A DNA stretch of 64,000 nt from Virgibacillus profundi (lineage in GTDB: Bacteria > Bacillota > Bacilli > Bacillales > Amphibacillaceae), in the NCBI RefSeq assembly GCF_002287375.1, contig NZ_NPOA01000002.1:1-64000 (forward strand). Reading direction: 5' to 3'. A program made the position numbers and the translations under genes. The notes beneath the pieces were generated by a model. That model was not told the origin of the DNA and ran no database searches. It worked only from the letters and a program-made list of their open reading frames with translations. Below, in pieces: positions 63,075 through 64,000 of this stretch (its first letter is position 1; every line of letters starts with the position of its first letter).

Positions 63075-63240
63075 GTTGAGAGATCCTCGTGGATAGTTGA
63101 GAGACATCTTATGAAAGTTGAGAGATAACTGTATAAATACTGATTTTCTCTCAACATTGCGACGCTTTCTCTCAACTTTGACCCATTCTCTCTCAACTCT
63201 GCGACATCGTCTCTCAACTCCGGCCGTCTATCTCTCAACT
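63075..63240. repeat. Inverted GTTGAGAGA/TCTCTCAAC array 3
   Basis: Three forward copies and five complementary copies surround TAACTGTATAAATACTG. Every interval measured within each arm is exactly 21 nt; the 9-nt motif is constant and the 12-nt fillers differ. Orientation is as in array 1. The remainder of the 62861-63437 gap holds the dacB remnant and the LacI promoter. Confidence 0.88.
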
Positions 63241-63363
63241 TCTGAAGATACCCCACGTTCCTTAGGGGGTTGTTCAAAGTCACTTTCAGAGTAAGAATAA
63301 AACAGTAAACCTGTCCCTGTATCCCAAATAACATTATTTTATGAAAAAACTAAAAATTCTATA

Positions 63364-63411
63364 TTGACAAATAAGTCATTACCTTTTACAATATATTGTA
63401 ATCGATTACAA
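63364..63411 (+). promoter_or_regulatory. Promoter and palindromic operator of the LacI gene
   Basis: TTGACA (63364-63369), 17 bases, TACAAT (63387-63392) form a near-consensus sigma-A promoter. TTGTAATCGATTACAA (63396-63411) is a perfect 16-bp palindrome with the central CG of LacI-family operators, lying over the expected start point. Autoregulation is likely. Confidence 0.8.
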
Positions 63412-63437
63412 AGTAAAAAATGAAAGTAGGAATCATC

Positions 63438-64000
63438 ATGGCAAATATTCAGCAGATTGCTCAAGAAGCAGGTGTTTCCGTTGCAACGGTATCGAGAGTA
63501 TTAAATAACGCTACCTCTGTAACACAAAAGACGAGGCTTAAAGTAAAAAGGGCGATAAATGAGCTGAATTATGAACCAAGCATGCTTGGGCGAAATTTAC
63601 GAAAGTCAGAAAGTCGTCTTATTCTTGTACTACTTCCTAGCATTTCCAATCCTTTTTACAATGAAATTATCAATGGGATCCAAAATTCTTCAATTGCGAA
63701 TAACTACAATATCCTTCTTTGCGAGACAGACTCCAAACCTGAGAGAGAAAATATTTATTTCAACATGGTCAAGAACAAACTGGCTGACGGTGTTATTTCG
63801 ATGGATCCAACCGTCAATATGCAAAAACTGAACGAACTAGCCAAAAATCATCCGGTTATTCTCTGCAGTGAGTATGAGGAGGGGGGGACTATTCCATATG
63901 TCACCATTGATAGTGAGCTGGCTGCGTACCAGGCGGTTAAGCATTTGATTAGACTGGGGAATGAAAAAATTGCACTTATTAGTTCTGATGAAAAATTCCT
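63438..64000 (+). CDS. LacI-family transcriptional regulator (cut by the window end)
   Basis: The first 187 codons of a LacI-type repressor are visible; the gene continues past 64000. The N-terminal helix-turn-helix reads NIQQIAQEAGVSVATVSRVL and the hinge region includes LNYEPSMLGRNLRKSESRLI. The periplasmic-binding-like effector domain begins with LVLLPSISNPFYNEIINGIQ. Such proteins control sugar or nucleoside uptake in response to a small ligand. GTAGGAATC lies before the ATG at 63438. A perfect palindrome over its own promoter suggests autorepression. Its target operon is probably downstream of the window. Confidence 0.93.
   Translation, partial: MANIQQIAQEAGVSVATVSRVLNNATSVTQKTRLKVKRAINELNYEPSMLGRNLRKSESRLILVLLPSISNPFYNEIINGIQNSSIANNYNILLCETDSKPERENIYFNMVKNKLADGVISMDPTVNMQKLNELAKNHPVILCSEYEEGGTIPYVTIDSELAAYQAVKHLIRLGNEKIALISSDEKF

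Noticed and set aside
51648-63240. CTCTCAACT arrays as CRISPR arrays
   Set aside because: The 9-nt motif is too short, the period is 21 nt, the motif changes strand halfway, and no cas gene is present.

Overview
The window looks like the chromosome of an endospore-forming, motile member of the Bacillaceae, probably close to Oceanobacillus or Virgibacillus. The reasons are a low G+C content, strong AGGAGG-type ribosome binding sites with frequent TTG and GTG starts, small spore-type proteins (YjcZ-like, YheC/YheD-like), a sigma-D flagellin promoter and a Wadjet locus. I ran no searches; family names come from reading motifs, and the genus is a guess.

Layout. 0.2-3.8 kb: a D-2-hydroxyacid dehydrogenase, a GC-rich 21-nt repeat array, and an amidohydrolase/membrane-transporter pair. 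4-12 kb: two nearly identical DUF3298-type genes 6.6 kb apart, a broken alcohol dehydrogenase, a DUF421 membrane protein, an Hsp20 chaperone, a secreted GlpQ and a cluster of very small spore-like proteins. 12-16.4 kb: a TetR pseudogene divergent from a butanediol-dehydrogenase-like gene, then a flagellin gene split by two compact group I introns, followed by a decayed second copy of the flagellin 3' end with intron remains. 16.5-24.9 kb: a double YheC/YheD ATP-grasp protein, an APC permease, small hypothetical genes and broken genes. 24.9-26.5 kb: toxin-antitoxin material (zeta-toxin relic, HigBA pair, holin-like toxin relic). 26.6-28.1 kb: a multicopper oxidase.

28.5-40.5 kb is a catabolic island for a sulfated, probably acylated, saccharide. 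It holds a ROK regulator, a LysR regulator next to a TauE/SafE exporter, a sugar ABC importer, two formylglycine-type sulfatases, a YesL-like protein and an SGNH esterase. 40.6-49.8 kb: a holin-like type I toxin, a Cof-type phosphatase, a broken toxin copy, and a complete Wadjet (JetD-A-B-C) anti-plasmid defence operon.

49.9-64 kb has a repeated plan. A penicillin-binding carboxypeptidase gene (dacB) is followed by an inverted 21-nt-period CTCTCAACT array and a regulatory segment that leads into a tripartite tricarboxylate transporter operon (tctCBA) and a YfcC-type carrier. Remnants of the dacB 3' end, the array and the regulatory segment recur before a five-gene oligopeptide/nickel-type ABC operon. 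The dacB remnant and array occur a third time before a LacI regulator that runs off the window.

The most unusual items are the twice-interrupted flagellin gene with its relic, and the family of 21-nt-phased intergenic arrays tied to scattered dacB fragments.
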